A DNA stretch of 64,000 bases, taken from positions 39,101,452-39,165,451 of the forward strand of contig CM059972.1 in the NCBI GenBank assembly GCA_030490835.1, in the 5' to 3' direction. The position numbers and the translations under genes were made by a program. This DNA comes from Annona cherimola (lineage: Eukaryota > Streptophyta > Magnoliopsida > Magnoliales > Annonaceae). Position 1 is the stretch's first letter. The number at the start of each line of letters is the position of its first letter. The notes below the pieces were generated by a model that ran no database searches, was not told the DNA's origin, and saw nothing but the letters and a program-made list of their open reading frames with translations. Shown here in pieces: positions 12,831 through 24,641 of the stretch.

Positions 12831-13255
12831 AATTATGATTTTGATCAATAAGGATTTTCCAACAATTTGAATTGATGACTTACACTTTAGCCGTTACTAT
12901 ACCATTGAGTGGAAAGGGCTTATTTTCTTCAGTTCATGAAGAGGTGACTACTTGCTATGAGTCTACTACATGTACCTGTATATAGATATTAGATATAGTG
13001 TATGTTGGTGTTGGCTTATTCATGAGATTTTAAATAGGAATCCATTTTGAGTTGCCCGAGATCCTTTTGATGACATATGTTGTGTTGAAGGGATATCAAT
13101 ATGATCTGATTTATTGCATAAGGCCAGTGATAGCAATAGAATCGGGGAAAGTATTTAGAAAAGACACTTGTTTTTTATTATATTATTGTACTTACTTTAG
13201 CTAATGATCTTAGCATCTATTATACTATTATACTTACATTGTTAGTGATCTTGGC
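12831..13255. other. Unassigned sequence
   Basis: No coding frame or terminal repeat recognised. It lies between the copia fragment and the hAT-like element and may be further decayed copia sequence. Confidence 0.4.
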
Positions 13256-14261
13256 TAGGGGTGCAACTTGGGCTGGGCTCAACCCGAACCTAGCCCTCTG
13301 AACCAGATTTGAAACTGTGTTAAAACTGCCTAATGTTGAACCCAAGCCTGACTTTTTAGATTCAATCCAAACTCGACTTGAAAGAATTTGGTCCCGGGTT
13401 AAGCTAAACCCAAACACAATGAACCCGAACCCGAATTATATATAACAAATATATTACATATATATATATATATTATACTCCATATAAATCCAGTTCCATT
13501 CCCCCTATATATTATATTTATTTTATACCATATATAAGTATTACTCTCGAAGTTCAATTTTATAATATAATATTTTTATATTTTCTTTTAAGAAAAAATG
13601 GTTTGGTTTAGTGGTAGTTCCAAGACAAAAAGAATGAAAATTATTTTTAGAATTCAAGATGTTTTATTTTAGAGCAATTATCATTTGGTTGTTTCAATAT
13701 AATATTAGTGGTTAGACATTTATTCTACTTGAAATAAATTTATTGTAATCTTATTTGACTTAATACTATGATCGTTGAATATTTTTTATTATGATTGATA
13801 TTATAAGATTTTTCTTATAATTAGATATTCATGTTTATATATAGGGTTATGATATTAATATTAAATTACATAATAGGAAAATAATATACCTTTTCATTTT
13901 CCAAAACAGACTACTGTTCTACTCTTTTTTAGAAATGGCTACTAATCTACTTAATAAAAGAGAATTTTAAATGAGGTTTTTCCTTTACATTCTTAAGTAC
14001 TCTTGAATTTTTTCTTGAAAATAGAAAATTATTATTTTTGATTTTTTAATGATAGATTTAAATTTGAATAAGTATAAAATAGATAAAAAATATAAGAATA
14101 ATTTCAACTCGAATTATAGCCCAAAACTCAATCCGAGCTCGAATTTCAAAATAGAGTTAGGGTTTAGATTTATAAATAGGGTTAGGGTCATGGTTGAGGT
14201 TTTAGAAATAGGGTTAGGGTTAGGGTTAAGATTGAGGTCACGAGCTTGAGTTACAGCCCTA
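13256..14261. mobile_element. hAT-like non-autonomous DNA transposon (about 1.0 kb)
   Basis: The left end TAGGGGTGCAACTTGGGCT and the inverted right end TAGGGCTGTAACTCAAGCT agree at 14 of 19 positions. The flanks are ATCTTGGC (13248-13255) and ATCTCGGC (14262-14269), an 8-bp duplication with one change, as hAT transposases produce. There is no transposase gene; the interior is A+T-rich with GGGCTCAACCCGAAC-type repeats near the left end and GGGTTA repeats near the right. Movement would need a transposase supplied by another element. Confidence 0.85.
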
Positions 14262-14343
14262 ATCTCGGCTCAATGAGTCCTTTCTTTTGTGATAAACTAT
14301 TAGAAGTAGTCCTACATTTTCTCTAAGTTTGCCATCAAGAGAC

Positions 14344-15918
14344 TGTTGGAATCTAAGGAAAATTAAGAATGATCCATGTTTTGATGATTAACAACTTAAT
14401 TTGATAAGTATTTAAGTACTAATGAGGTTGCTAAGTGATGCCAAGGTGTATAAAATCAAAGTTTGAAAGATAGCAGGTCAAGTCGCAATCCCAAGTCGAT
14501 TCAGGCATCGATTAGGTCAAGTCGACTCCAGGATTGACTTCAAATGCCTAAAAATTGACAAAGCTAAAATTGGGACTCGGAGACAGACGAAGTCGGACCG
14601 AAGTCGACTCCGCATGCAACTTAGGTGAAGTCACAACCCCAAGTCGACTCCACCTGCGACTTGGGTGAACCTCAGCTACAGACTTCGAAAATGTCAGAAT
14701 TAAGTCACATTTCAAGTCGACTTTGTCATGCGACTTAGGTGAAGTCGCATATCAAGTCGACCCAAGCCTGCGACTTAAGTACAAAGCAACCTTATATTAG
14801 TTTAGAAATTCTTTAAGATGGAAATCAAATTCAACAAGAAATAACAATCATGAATCAAGGCCACTAAAGAGGATTTCTTTCAAGAAACTAATGTATTGTA
14901 CAACTCGACCATCATAATACATATCAAGGATAACAAATGAAGATCCAAGAACCTGAAAAGAGAAAAAAAGAAGGCCATACACAACATGTAGATCATAAGC
15001 TAAGCGTTGAAGTTCCAACAATACATATGGCTGGTGAAGTTGCATCCGAAGTTGACTCCACCTGTGACTTGGGTTAAGTTCGAGATCAAGTCGACCCGAG
15101 CATAGAACTTGAGTTGGAAGCTAAAGGCCAAAGTCACATCCGAAGTCCACTCCAGTCTGCGACTTGGGTGAAGTCGCACCTGAAGTCGACTCCACCCTAG
15201 GACTTGAACGACGTCACACCCCAAGTCGATTCCAAATGCGACTTGGCTTGCAACGGTCAGAAAAATTTGAACGTTGGCACTTTAAATGCACGCCACCTAC
15301 CACAAAATGTTCGATTTACTTCTCATTATTTAAGGAGCATCAAGTGAACGTGAATGCAGTTTCAAGAAGAACTTTGCATTTAAACTGATGAAAGATCTAC
15401 TGCTCCATCCACAACTGCTTCTACAAGTTCTTCTACGCACTCAAATCTGCCTACACAATCTATAACATGTAGATTTTTTGTCATTCATTGTTTATTTATT
15501 TTTCCCACTTGGTTTGGTATTAAAGACTGAAACCAAGTACAGGCAAAGTAGCATGTGATTGGAGTGGAACTCATCACCTACTTTGTGCTGAGATTGTATA
15601 AGCCCCCTAAAGCTAGAATCTAGAAGAGAGCAAATACTCTAAGCTGTATTGATAATGCAATAGTGGAACCCAAGACACAACGAGTGTGTGCTTGGAAGAG
15701 TGAAGTAGGGAAAGTTGTCCGAACCACTATATATCACTGTCTCTTTACGTAGTTTGATTGCTTGTGTTTTATATTCCTACTACACCTTCTCATTCTAACT
15801 CACTGGATGTTAAATTGAGAGGATTAAATCTACAAGGGGCAAAGTATCTAATTAAGAAAAGAATTTTTTAAATGCCCAATTTACCCCTCCCCTCTTGGGA
15901 TTGCCATCGGGACCAACA
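14344..15918 (+). repeat. Solo Sirevirus-type copia LTR with 5-bp target duplication (LTR H)
   Basis: It runs TGTTGGAATC ... GGGACCAACA. GAGAC occurs at both 14339-14343 and 15919-15923, a perfect target duplication. The length (1575 bp) is close to the 1610 bp LTRs of element S. It carries about eleven units of the palindromic AAGTCGCA / AAGTCGACTY / TGCGACTT pattern (14480-15250), and near its 3' end the CCCCTAAAGCTAGAATCTAG block and CCCCTCCCCTCTTGGGA. With no internal region, it is a solo LTR. Confidence 0.95.
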
Positions 15919-16576
15919 GAGACCTAGCTCTACCACTCTCTATATAAAAATTTAATCTACATGAACAAGATGGTTGGCCCAAAATTGTTTCTTGACACTC
16001 ATGACAATGTCATGTTGTTAATTTACGAATGTGCATAAGGAGTTAATGATTTTTAGCAATTGAAACTTGAGAACACCAGTGATGAGAGGGTGTTCCACAC
16101 TGGTGCCTGCGAGATGTAGTTGTCCACGGATTTGCATTTTATATAAGATAGTAGATTTTTTTCAATTGAATGTGGATTGAGGGGACTCTATACACAAGGT
16201 ATCCTTTATTTGATGATAGGAACATGAGCTTCTTGTAGTTTTAGTCATTCTTTTAATAGGTTAATAAACGTACTCAAATCATTTGAGCTTATTTGATTTT
16301 TATTACATTTATATATTTTAATTTATTTTATTTTAAAATAAAACTGTTAGCATATATATACACACACTTCTATGCAAGTACGATAATATTTACTCAAATT
16401 AGCATGCTAACATAGATATCATTTAGGGATTTTATAAAATAAACATGCTAATATTTTATAATAGCATGTTGTTATATGTTCTTTTTTTTCAAAGAGTTAC
16501 ACATTTAAATTTTAACGGTTATTTTATAATATAGTGTGCTAATTTCGTAATCTTAAATATTTTTCACACTAACATG
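15919..16576. other. Unassigned A+T-rich sequence
   Basis: No coding frame recognised. Around 16400-16470 are CATGCTAA/TTAGCATG-type inverted motifs that might be a small MITE, but I cannot fix ends or a target duplication. Confidence 0.4.
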
Positions 16577-17276
16577 TTTTTTTTTTTTTTGATAATTTAT
16601 TTTTGCAATGATAACAAGATCTTCAACTCTTTTCTCCTTACCTGAAATATACAGAGGATGAAAAGAAGAAGATTTGAAGCCAAAATCAAAACATAAATCT
16701 TTGAAGAATTTTACAAAAGAAAGATTGAATATATCTCGATAAGTGATCACTCCATATACTATCTCTACTATTGTATTCCATTGCTATTTGGGCAATACAA
16801 TGGGCCACCTCGTTCCTCTCTTTTAATATATGATAGAATTTAATGTGTTGGAAGTGAGCACTTAATCTTCTAATTTCTTCAATCAATAGTTCATAATTTG
16901 ATCAAATATCTTGCCCATTTAAAATTCATTTTAGAATCTGACTCTATTTTTGCTTTCTTAAACCCCATGTCTCTCAGACATCTTAGTTACCAAATAATTT
17001 CTTTTTCTTCCTATGTCATGGGATTTGGAATTCCCAACTCTTGCATCTTTTAGCTATCACTATTACTCAATTCCAATCTCTAATACTGGCCCCATATCTC
17101 ACCTTTCTGATTTCAAGATTATTCCTTGCATAGGCCCCTCTTTGACGTTCTCCATCTCGCCAAACTGCCTATTTGGATCAGACCCCTTGATTTAAGTAAC
17201 ATTGAGGATTAGTAATGGTTTATATATTCTTTGCTCCATTGAATTATTTCTTTTAGATCAACTGTGTATCCCTAAT
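16577..17276 (-). pseudogene. LINE 3' part: RNase H domain and poly(A) tract
   Basis: A 14-T run at 16577-16590 on the plus strand is a poly(A) tail for a minus-strand element. Upstream, the minus strand encodes a plant LINE-type RNase H: GASIRDWN, MGFKKAKIESDSKM, then LIEEIRRLSAHFQHIKFYH and ERNEVAHCIAQIAM, which match the conserved strand, Asp and His-containing blocks of that domain. Several stops and a frameshift interrupt it. The homology reaches 17276 (LKEIIQWSKEYINHY), where another sequence begins; the rest of the LINE lies at about 19660-20986. This is a fossil non-LTR retrotransposon. Confidence 0.82.
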
Positions 17277-19659
17277 TGCAACGCCCTGTCGACCAAGTCA
17301 ACGATCACTACTAAAGTACAGGGTTGATGATAATATGAGAACATACACATTGCAATAGTATAATTCATAATATAATATAAAATATATCATAGGTCTCCAT
17401 AAACTGAATGTCTTGCTAAATTAAAACTAAACTAGATGCAAATGATTAAATCCATAGAATAATACTTCATGTCATCACTAACCACTCTTTAAAAAATCAA
17501 AATAAATAATTCTAGATCTGGAATTATTAAGTCCTAGTGTCATCTGATACACCAACCCAATGTAGTCTTTACTTGAATGCCTTTTATCTAAAAAAATGAT
17601 AAAATAAGATGAGACCGAAAAAAATCAGTAAGTAGAGTATATAGATATAACCCAGCAAAATTTAAGCAAATTATATGCATACAGGTTGAAAAAAACATAA
17701 GTTATATCACAAATCCAAACTAAGTTTAAATCCATATGAAACATATGTTAATGCCCAAGCATAGATTAATGCATCACGCGCATGGTGCTACTCTAATCAA
17801 TTCAATGAAGGTACTCAATTGCCAATGGGGAGATTCAAATCTCACCCCGTAATTTAACCCGCTGTCTGATCTAGGTGGCCATCATAATATGAGTAGCCAA
17901 CCTTTGCATAGTACATGTAGATCGGGAAATGACTTTATCCAAACTGGAGGTGTAATTAACACATTGTTAATCACCACATAGTTATAGCCACACTACATTT
18001 TATTACGCTAATGACTTTGACCCCAACCATTACGTTAAGAGCCACCAGTTCTAGATACCAATTTATAATATACATTATCCAAATTACAAGGGTTAGACAA
18101 ATTAGGTCTGCAGCCTACCAAATCCATAATAACCAGTCAGACAGGTCTGAACTGATACCAACGGTCATCATCGATGGTACAACTGAATTAAGTCAATAAT
18201 TATATATTTTAACTAACCATACCATTCTTGATTGTTATTATTTGAGTTTAAAATTTTGTTTCAATTATTCCTCAATCTGCATATAATTGTTGAAATTAGA
18301 TGTGCTAAGTTCTCTTAATTTTTCTGTATAATCAAATCAATGAGTTCAAGTTTGAAATTTTTATCATAAATCACTAATGAATTGAATTATTAAATCAAAT
18401 AATTACTACACAAAATACTTATTATTTATATTGTTTATATATTTTCATTTTGCTAGACAGCGTTGTGTATTTAGGGGGGTTTATATCATGCTATTTTTTA
18501 CTGATATTAATCTTATTTAAAAATTTATTTTTATATTTTTTAAGTGATATTGAAATGTTATTTATATCATATAAAATTTTTAGATAAAAATTTCTTAAGC
18601 AAAAAGTATGAGAAGTTATTTAAAATAGCTATTTTTGATAGTTATTTGCCTTAATCAAGTTGAGCTTCTAGGATTTGTAATTTGAAACATACAAAACAAT
18701 TTGACACCAAAATTTGGTCATTAATTAATAGGAATATTATGAGATTTAAAAAAAAATTATGCCAAAATTTTTCTTTTTGGTTTCAAATTTACTACACGTG
18801 TTATATAGGTTAACTTATAGACTATTATAATTATTAATCTAAATCATTAATCAAAGTTCTAATCATAGATATAACATATAGATCATAGCACATCATTATT
18901 TAGTCCTGATCTAACGGTTTGGATAATCACAATACCTTTTGTATTAAATTTTTAATGGTCCAGATCAATGGATCATAATTTCTAATAATATATCTATTAA
19001 AGTTTCAAATTGAAAATTCTCAAACCTAATCATCCATCAAGGTATTGATACATGATATAATATTTTGTCCTTATGTAAAATTAAATTTTATATACATTTA
19101 ATGGTTTAGATCATCTAGATTATGCACAAAATTATGGACTTAGTGGTCGAGATCATCCTTTGGTTATCTATTGAAATGGATTCTCTTTAGGGCGCACTTT
19201 GATGAAATAACCCCCAATCATTGAATTAAAACTAATCACAATCAGATTTAATAAATCTAATGTTATGGACAAAAACTGCATCCTTCAAATCTAATATTTA
19301 ATAGTCCAGATTAATCTCTACTCTTGACCCTTACTGAATTTAATAAAAAAGTGTGAATTAAATATTAACTAACCTGGATGAGATAGATTAATGACTGAGA
19401 TTAACTTGTTCTTCTTATCAATCACACCGTCTCCTTTACCTTCTTCCTTCTTGATTTTCCTCCCAATTCTTATAATCAAGATAGGCCACCATGGTTATTT
19501 ATAATCTTTAGTGCACGCAATAGTGGTGCCTAAGTGGCCACCTCATTTTACCTAATTACCCATCCATTTACTTTATCCAATTATTTTGGCTATTAAGAAG
19601 CCATTTGCACTTTTCTAGAGAATAGAATTTTACTTTTTCATGTTTAACTCCACATAGCT
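17277..19659. other. Insertion splitting the LINE; partly LTR-like
   Basis: It starts TGCAACGCCCTGTCGACC directly at the LINE breakpoint, resembling the TGTGGCGCCCC starts of the gypsy LTRs nearby. Around 17610-17640 the stretch GAGACCGAAAAAAATCAGTAAG resembles their conserved GAGTCGAAACTCAGTAAGC. I read the left part as a very old minus-oriented gypsy LTR. The right boundary is not resolved. From about 18860 to 19350 there are diverged repeats of a phrase like AATGGTCCAGATCAAT, typical of non-coding plant transposons. No coding frame. Confidence 0.45.
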
Positions 19660-20986
19660 GGTGTATGGGCTGCTTCTTCATTTATTATATAACTTGTGCT
19701 TGTAAAAGCATGTTTCTTCCTTGTCTCTTTTCCAACACAATGGACAACTTACCTAAATAGGAATTTTCCTTTTGAATAAGTTAATTATTGTCATAAGATA
19801 GTTAAGATATAATTTCCGTTAAAAGAACTAATTTTTTTTTGGGATTTTCAAGCTTCATATCGTTTCTTGCACTATATCGCCTTCCAACTAATTCTCTGTA
19901 TCATCATAAGTGGCTAAAATTTCTTTATCTTTAAATGCTAATTTAAATTTTGTTCTCACACTAGAATGACCATTCTTTTTATGGAACCAATATATACTGT
20001 CTTTTACCTCACTACTTTGAATTGGATTGCTACTTATAAGAAGCCATCCATGTTCTCCTCTTTCCCTTTTGGTCGCCTCTTTTTTCCATTTTCTTTTCTT
20101 CATGTCAATAAAAAAACTTACAGTTGGATCATCTTCCATTTTTGTTGAAAGGGGCCCTGCCTTGATAATATGTTCGATTGCCCAGAAATGTTAAAAAATC
20201 TAACCTTTCACCCATTTCAAATTCACCATTTGATTCCCCTTTTAATTAGTGGCAAAGCATTAACCACGCTTCTCCAAATGTAAGAGCATCCATTCATAGC
20301 TTTTCCTTCCAAATTATCTCTAGGTTTGAAATATTTAGCTTTAAGAATTTTGTGATAGAAAGTTTCTTCCTTTGTTAACAAGTGCCACATTTTTTTAGCG
20401 ACCATAGCTAAGTTGAAAGGAGAAAGTTCCTTGAAACCCAAGCTCCCCTTCTCCTTTGATAAACACAATTTATTCTAATATATCTAGCTGATCCTCCTTC
20501 TTCCATCTCTTTCCCCCACCAGAATTTACTCATCATAGCATTTAATTCCCGGCAAACCTTCTTTCAAATGAAATAGCTAGGTACTGCTTGATCCATTACT
20601 TTCAACTAAGAGTGTGTTTGGCAATTGACAAAAAATGTCAAGTTAAAACTTTTCAATCTAAAACTTTTCACTCTCTACAACTATCATATTTTTTTAATCA
20701 TTTTTCATATTTTCCCATACAACTACTCTACTTTTCAATCATTTCTACACAACTAACCTATCTATTTTAACTTTATCCTCTTTACTACTCATCATTACCC
20801 CTATCATATCACATAATTTGACAACTTTTACTCTCCAAAACTTTTCATCAAAAGTTTTATACATTACCAAACACACCCTAAATTTCTCTACATCAACTTG
20901 AAATTAACTTATAATGCCAACTTAGATTTTTTTCTAGATCTTTTCCTTAATATTCAAAAAAAAATTGTGCTTTATTCTTTGCGTAC
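19660..20986 (-). pseudogene. LINE reverse transcriptase C-terminus and zinc-finger region
   Basis: Minus-strand translation, in LINE order from the 20986 end: LSWHYKLISS and CREI (RT thumb), MITE, LKVMDQAVPSYF, VCRELNAMMSKFWWGKEM, KGSLGFKELSPFNLAMVAKK, then SYIWRSVVNALPLIKRGIKW, the classic region after plant LINE RT. Next is VKDSIYWFHKKNGHSSVRTKFKLA and NLFKRKIPI-VSCPLCWK of the zf-RVT domain. Stops and frameshifts are frequent. A MITE occupies 20610-20878, and gypsy LTR E cuts the LINE at 20987. The catalytic RT core and endonuclease are not found in this window. Confidence 0.82.
20610..20878. mobile_element. Tourist/Harbinger-like MITE
   Basis: The ends are GAGTGTGTTTGGCAAT and, inverted, GGGTGTGTTTGGTAAT, flanked by TAA on both sides (20607-20609 and 20879-20881). 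A TAA/TTA duplication with G-rich termini fits PIF/Harbinger-derived Tourist MITEs. Removing the element with one TAA puts the host LINE back in a single frame across the site, which independently supports the boundaries. At 269 bp it has no coding capacity. Confidence 0.85.
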
Positions 20987-23009
20987 TGTGATACCTAGAC
21001 CCAAGTAGGATCCTTACATGTAAATTAGGCATGTATATGTGATTTATGTATGATTCAATCGATTGATTGATTTTAATGCCATTGATTAAGAAATGTGATT
21101 AAATTAATCACCATAGCTCAATATGGGTCAATGTGACTAAAGTGACCTAATGAGGGTTGGAAAATATGAATATATTGAGGATAATCACCTCATATATTAT
21201 GGTGTAATTAATGGAGATTATGTTGATAATTATGGACATATTGATGAATAAATCAAATTAAATTTTAAATTTCAGATTTTTGGGATGGAATTTAACTTAC
21301 AATGGGTTATAAACAAGTATTGTAAGTGATTATGAGGGTTTAACTTATTAGAGGTGGATTTTAACAGGAATGAGTACTATGGAAGCACAAGTTATACTAA
21401 TGAGAAAATTAGAAAATGGACATCCAACTTGAAAGACAAGAGGGTTAAGCTAGTTTAACATAAATTCAAATGGATTTATGTAGGTTGGAAAACCCTAAGG
21501 GATGCAAGCATTTGAAATTTATGCATATAAATGAAATATCATTTTCATTTATCTAGGCAAAGGCAAGGAAATGTATGGAGAAAGGATGGGATTAAGGCTA
21601 TCTCAGGTAAACAAGCGAACTTTCCAAAATATTATTTTCCTTCTATGTGTTGACATGATTGAATATGTTTATGATTGATGTTTTTACGAATTTCTTATGA
21701 ATGGGCAATCACAAGTTTTGAAAATGATGACTTTAATGAAAAGCCACACGTCTTGAAAAGGATGGCTTTAATGAAAAGCCTCAAGGATTGCTTCATGGTA
21801 AGCAAGCAAAATTTTTTAAATAATTACTTTATCACAAGTGTTGCAAGGATTAGGAATGATTTATGTGGATGATTTTAAGAATTTGCTTACAAGCAAGCAG
21901 GTTTTTCATGATGCTATTCCCAAAGGATTTCACGTTTTATGATGATGGTTTTAAGAATTTGCTTCCAAGTAAGCAAGTTCTTCATGATGTTGTTTTTAAA
22001 AGGGTTTTGAAAGAAAAAGGGATTTTAGACCCTTTTCACAAAGTAATACTTACAAACGAGTTTAGATTTACTCCTACGAGATTTTTGTGATAAACAACTA
22101 TGATTATGAAAGATAAACAAAAAGGGATTTGGCTTATTAGAATAAATTGGTTTCTTCATGCTAGACCACTTAAATATAAGCAATGATTTGGACATGGTCC
22201 ATCAGTTTGAAATGATGTTAGATAAGTTTTGATTTCCTTCAAATAAGGAAATATTCTGAAAATGTCTTGACAATGTTTATACGGATGTTGTTAAAAAGGG
22301 GTTTAAGGAACCTGATAAGTTGATTTCCTAAAATAATTTGATTTCAGGTTGCTGAAATAGCATACAAAAGGCTATGCAAGCCCTTTTTCATATAAGAAAA
22401 CAAGAAGGACATGTGGACAAAGATATGATCTCAGGACGGATAAAAGAGAATGATGCAATTGTATAACTTTTGTAGGCAAAGGCCTCGAAATGAGAACCAA
22501 GAAAATATTAGGGAAGTATGTTGTTTATTCTTGGAAATTAAAAGTTTTGAAGTTTCTTTAACATGATAATTTCAAGGTTTATTTCAAGAACTATTTTTGA
22601 AAAAGATTATTTTCTCGAATATCTCAAATGCTTATCAAAATATTTTACTCAAAATATTCCAAAATAATTTAAGGGAGGTCATCCTAAAAACTAGATTTCA
22701 AATGATAACTTGTTTAAAGTGGGTGCGCTCACTTTACAAGTCGACACGGACTTCGGTCTGTAATGTTTTTCAAAATGATTTAAAAGAATACGGACTGCGG
22801 TCTATGATGTTTCAAGAGATCATGCTAGTATAAGAACATCCATGATGATGTATAATGTATAGTGCACCAATATAAGGAATAGGCTAGTTATAAAGTACGG
22901 TCGGAGATGGACTGTGGTCCACTCTACATATGGCCAAGTCGCTAAGGGATGACAAGAGGCCAGTGGCGCCCTCCCTGAGATAGGAGAAGATGAATGAACA
23001 GCCGCCTGG
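20987..23009 (+). repeat. Gypsy LTR E, left part (inserted in LINE)
   Basis: It begins TGTGATACCTAGACCC, an end shared with LTR G (inverted at 55698). Sequence from about 22200 to 23009 matches LTR F in inverse orientation, so E and F are one subfamily. It includes CGGACTTCGGTCTG-type inverted motifs (22740-22920) and the conserved GTTGGCC/AAGTCGC block. Element J interrupts it at 23010 with a CCTGG duplication; it resumes at 32372. Confidence 0.85.
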
Positions 23010-24641
23010 TGATAACTCGTATTTTTACGAGTTATCATGACCTATTTCAGACTTGATTTGTGTGTTAGTTCAAGAGATTAGGTTTAGTTTGCACTCTTTT
23101 AGCTTAATTTTCATCCGCTTTGCATTTTAGGAGCATTAATTAGTTTTTAGGCAATTTTAGCATTAATTAGGCATTTTTAGTTTATTTAATTTAGTTTTTC
23201 CATTTTTTGTAGGAAGGACAGGACGTACGGCAGCAAAGTGGACGAGTTAAAGGCAAGCTAAGGCATCCGGAGGCAGGGAGTTGGCACCTAGGCACCACCC
23301 ATTGGCGCCCAGGCGCCACTTCTCTACATGAAATCCAAGTCAGAAGCCACAAATTAGGTGATGCAGTCTAGAGAGTTGGCGCCTAGGCGCCCAGGCGCCA
23401 CTTCATCAACAAGCAACTCAAGCGAAAACATTGCTGAAACCATAAGTTAGAAACCACTTCCAGGGAGTTGGCGCCTAGGCGCCAGTGCAAAAATCCCTAG
23501 GGTTCCAGAATGTGTCTAAACTGCTCAGCACACAGAGAGTTGGCGCCTAGGTGCCAATACGCATCCATGTGCAAATATTCCAGTGCGTAAGGTGTGCAAA
23601 AGGGGACTCTATAGATAGTTCCTAGGGGTTCGTGTGCGGGAAGAAGGGGGAGAGTGAGCCTGAGTACGAACTACAGTGCAAGAGAAAGTGAAAATCGAGA
23701 TCAAAGCTCAGATTGAAGAAAGGAATCAAGTCCCGTTGGTGGAAACCGTCGGAAAATAGTTTTTCTTATTCTTTCCAATTTTCTTTCTCTGCCTTATGGA
23801 TACTTTTTATTTGGATGTATTGGATTTTAAGATCATGTCCTTGAGCTAAACCTCCATAAGATGGATGGATAGGATGAATTGAATTCTAAACTATATAGTT
23901 TCTTGGTTCTTAGAATATTCGGGAATGAATACTTAAGCTTATATACATGGTTGTGTATGATTTAGCTTTGCATGTGTGAGTAATGGTTGTGTATGATTTA
24001 CCTTTGCATGTGTGAGTATAATGCTTTTACAAGATTAGCTACCTTGTAAGATGATTTAATTGCTTGATTTATCCTTGGAAAAGGGAGATCTTTGCCAGAT
24101 CCATGTGCAAGGCACAGGTTTCGACCTTTGTGTAAGGAGAGTTGTTTAACGGATAGGAATATACCGTTAAATCCTGTATAGTCATTATACAAGTTATGAA
24201 TTTATCAATTTCACTTTATTTAATGACATGGGAACATAGCACTTAAATAAGGTGTAATTAGCTTTATATACTGTTGGAAGACATATATGAAGATACATGA
24301 ACTTGGGCTAGTAAATTCATATGCAATCTGCTTAACAAGAACCAGAGCAATATATTTAGATTCAAGGATTCCGATCTATCCATCTGCCATCCCTAATCAG
24401 TAAACCCATTTTAGTATCCAGTAGTGTCGTGATCTCTACTCTGATTTCTTTTTCGCAATCGTTAGCTTAGTTAAATCACAAAACCAGAATTTCCCATCCA
24501 TCGAAAGCAGTTAAGCTAAATAATAATTCCGATTAATAATTTCTCGTGGGAATGATACTCTACTCACTCTTTATTACTTGACACGGCACGTATACTTGCG
24601 TAAATAGCGAGCATTTTAATAGACATATACGCAGCTTGTCA
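23010..24641 (+). repeat. 5' LTR of element J
   Basis: TG...CA LTR of 1632 bp, against 1474 bp for the 3' LTR. The excess comes from extra copies of a GGCGCC palindromic repeat (23280-23540) and a 36-bp tandem duplication around 23950-24017 (GGTTGTGTATGATTTA unit) present once in the 3' LTR. It begins with a perfect hairpin: arm TGATAACTCGTA, loop TTTT, complementary arm. A TATA-like CTCTATAGATAG lies near 23609. Confidence 0.93.

Noticed and set aside
14140..14240. GGGTTAGGG-like repeats suggesting an interstitial telomere tract
   Set aside because: Irregular units mixed with GGGTCA and GGTTTAG, lying inside the hAT-like element; explained as part of that element.
16390..16480. Possible small MITE with CATGCTAA/TTAGCATG arms
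   Set aside because: No target duplication or consistent ends could be found; left as a note only.
23998..24192. Identical 64-residue minus-strand open frames here and at 31728-31922
   Set aside because: They are the same stretch of the two LTRs of element J; duplication is due to the LTR pair, with no protein features.
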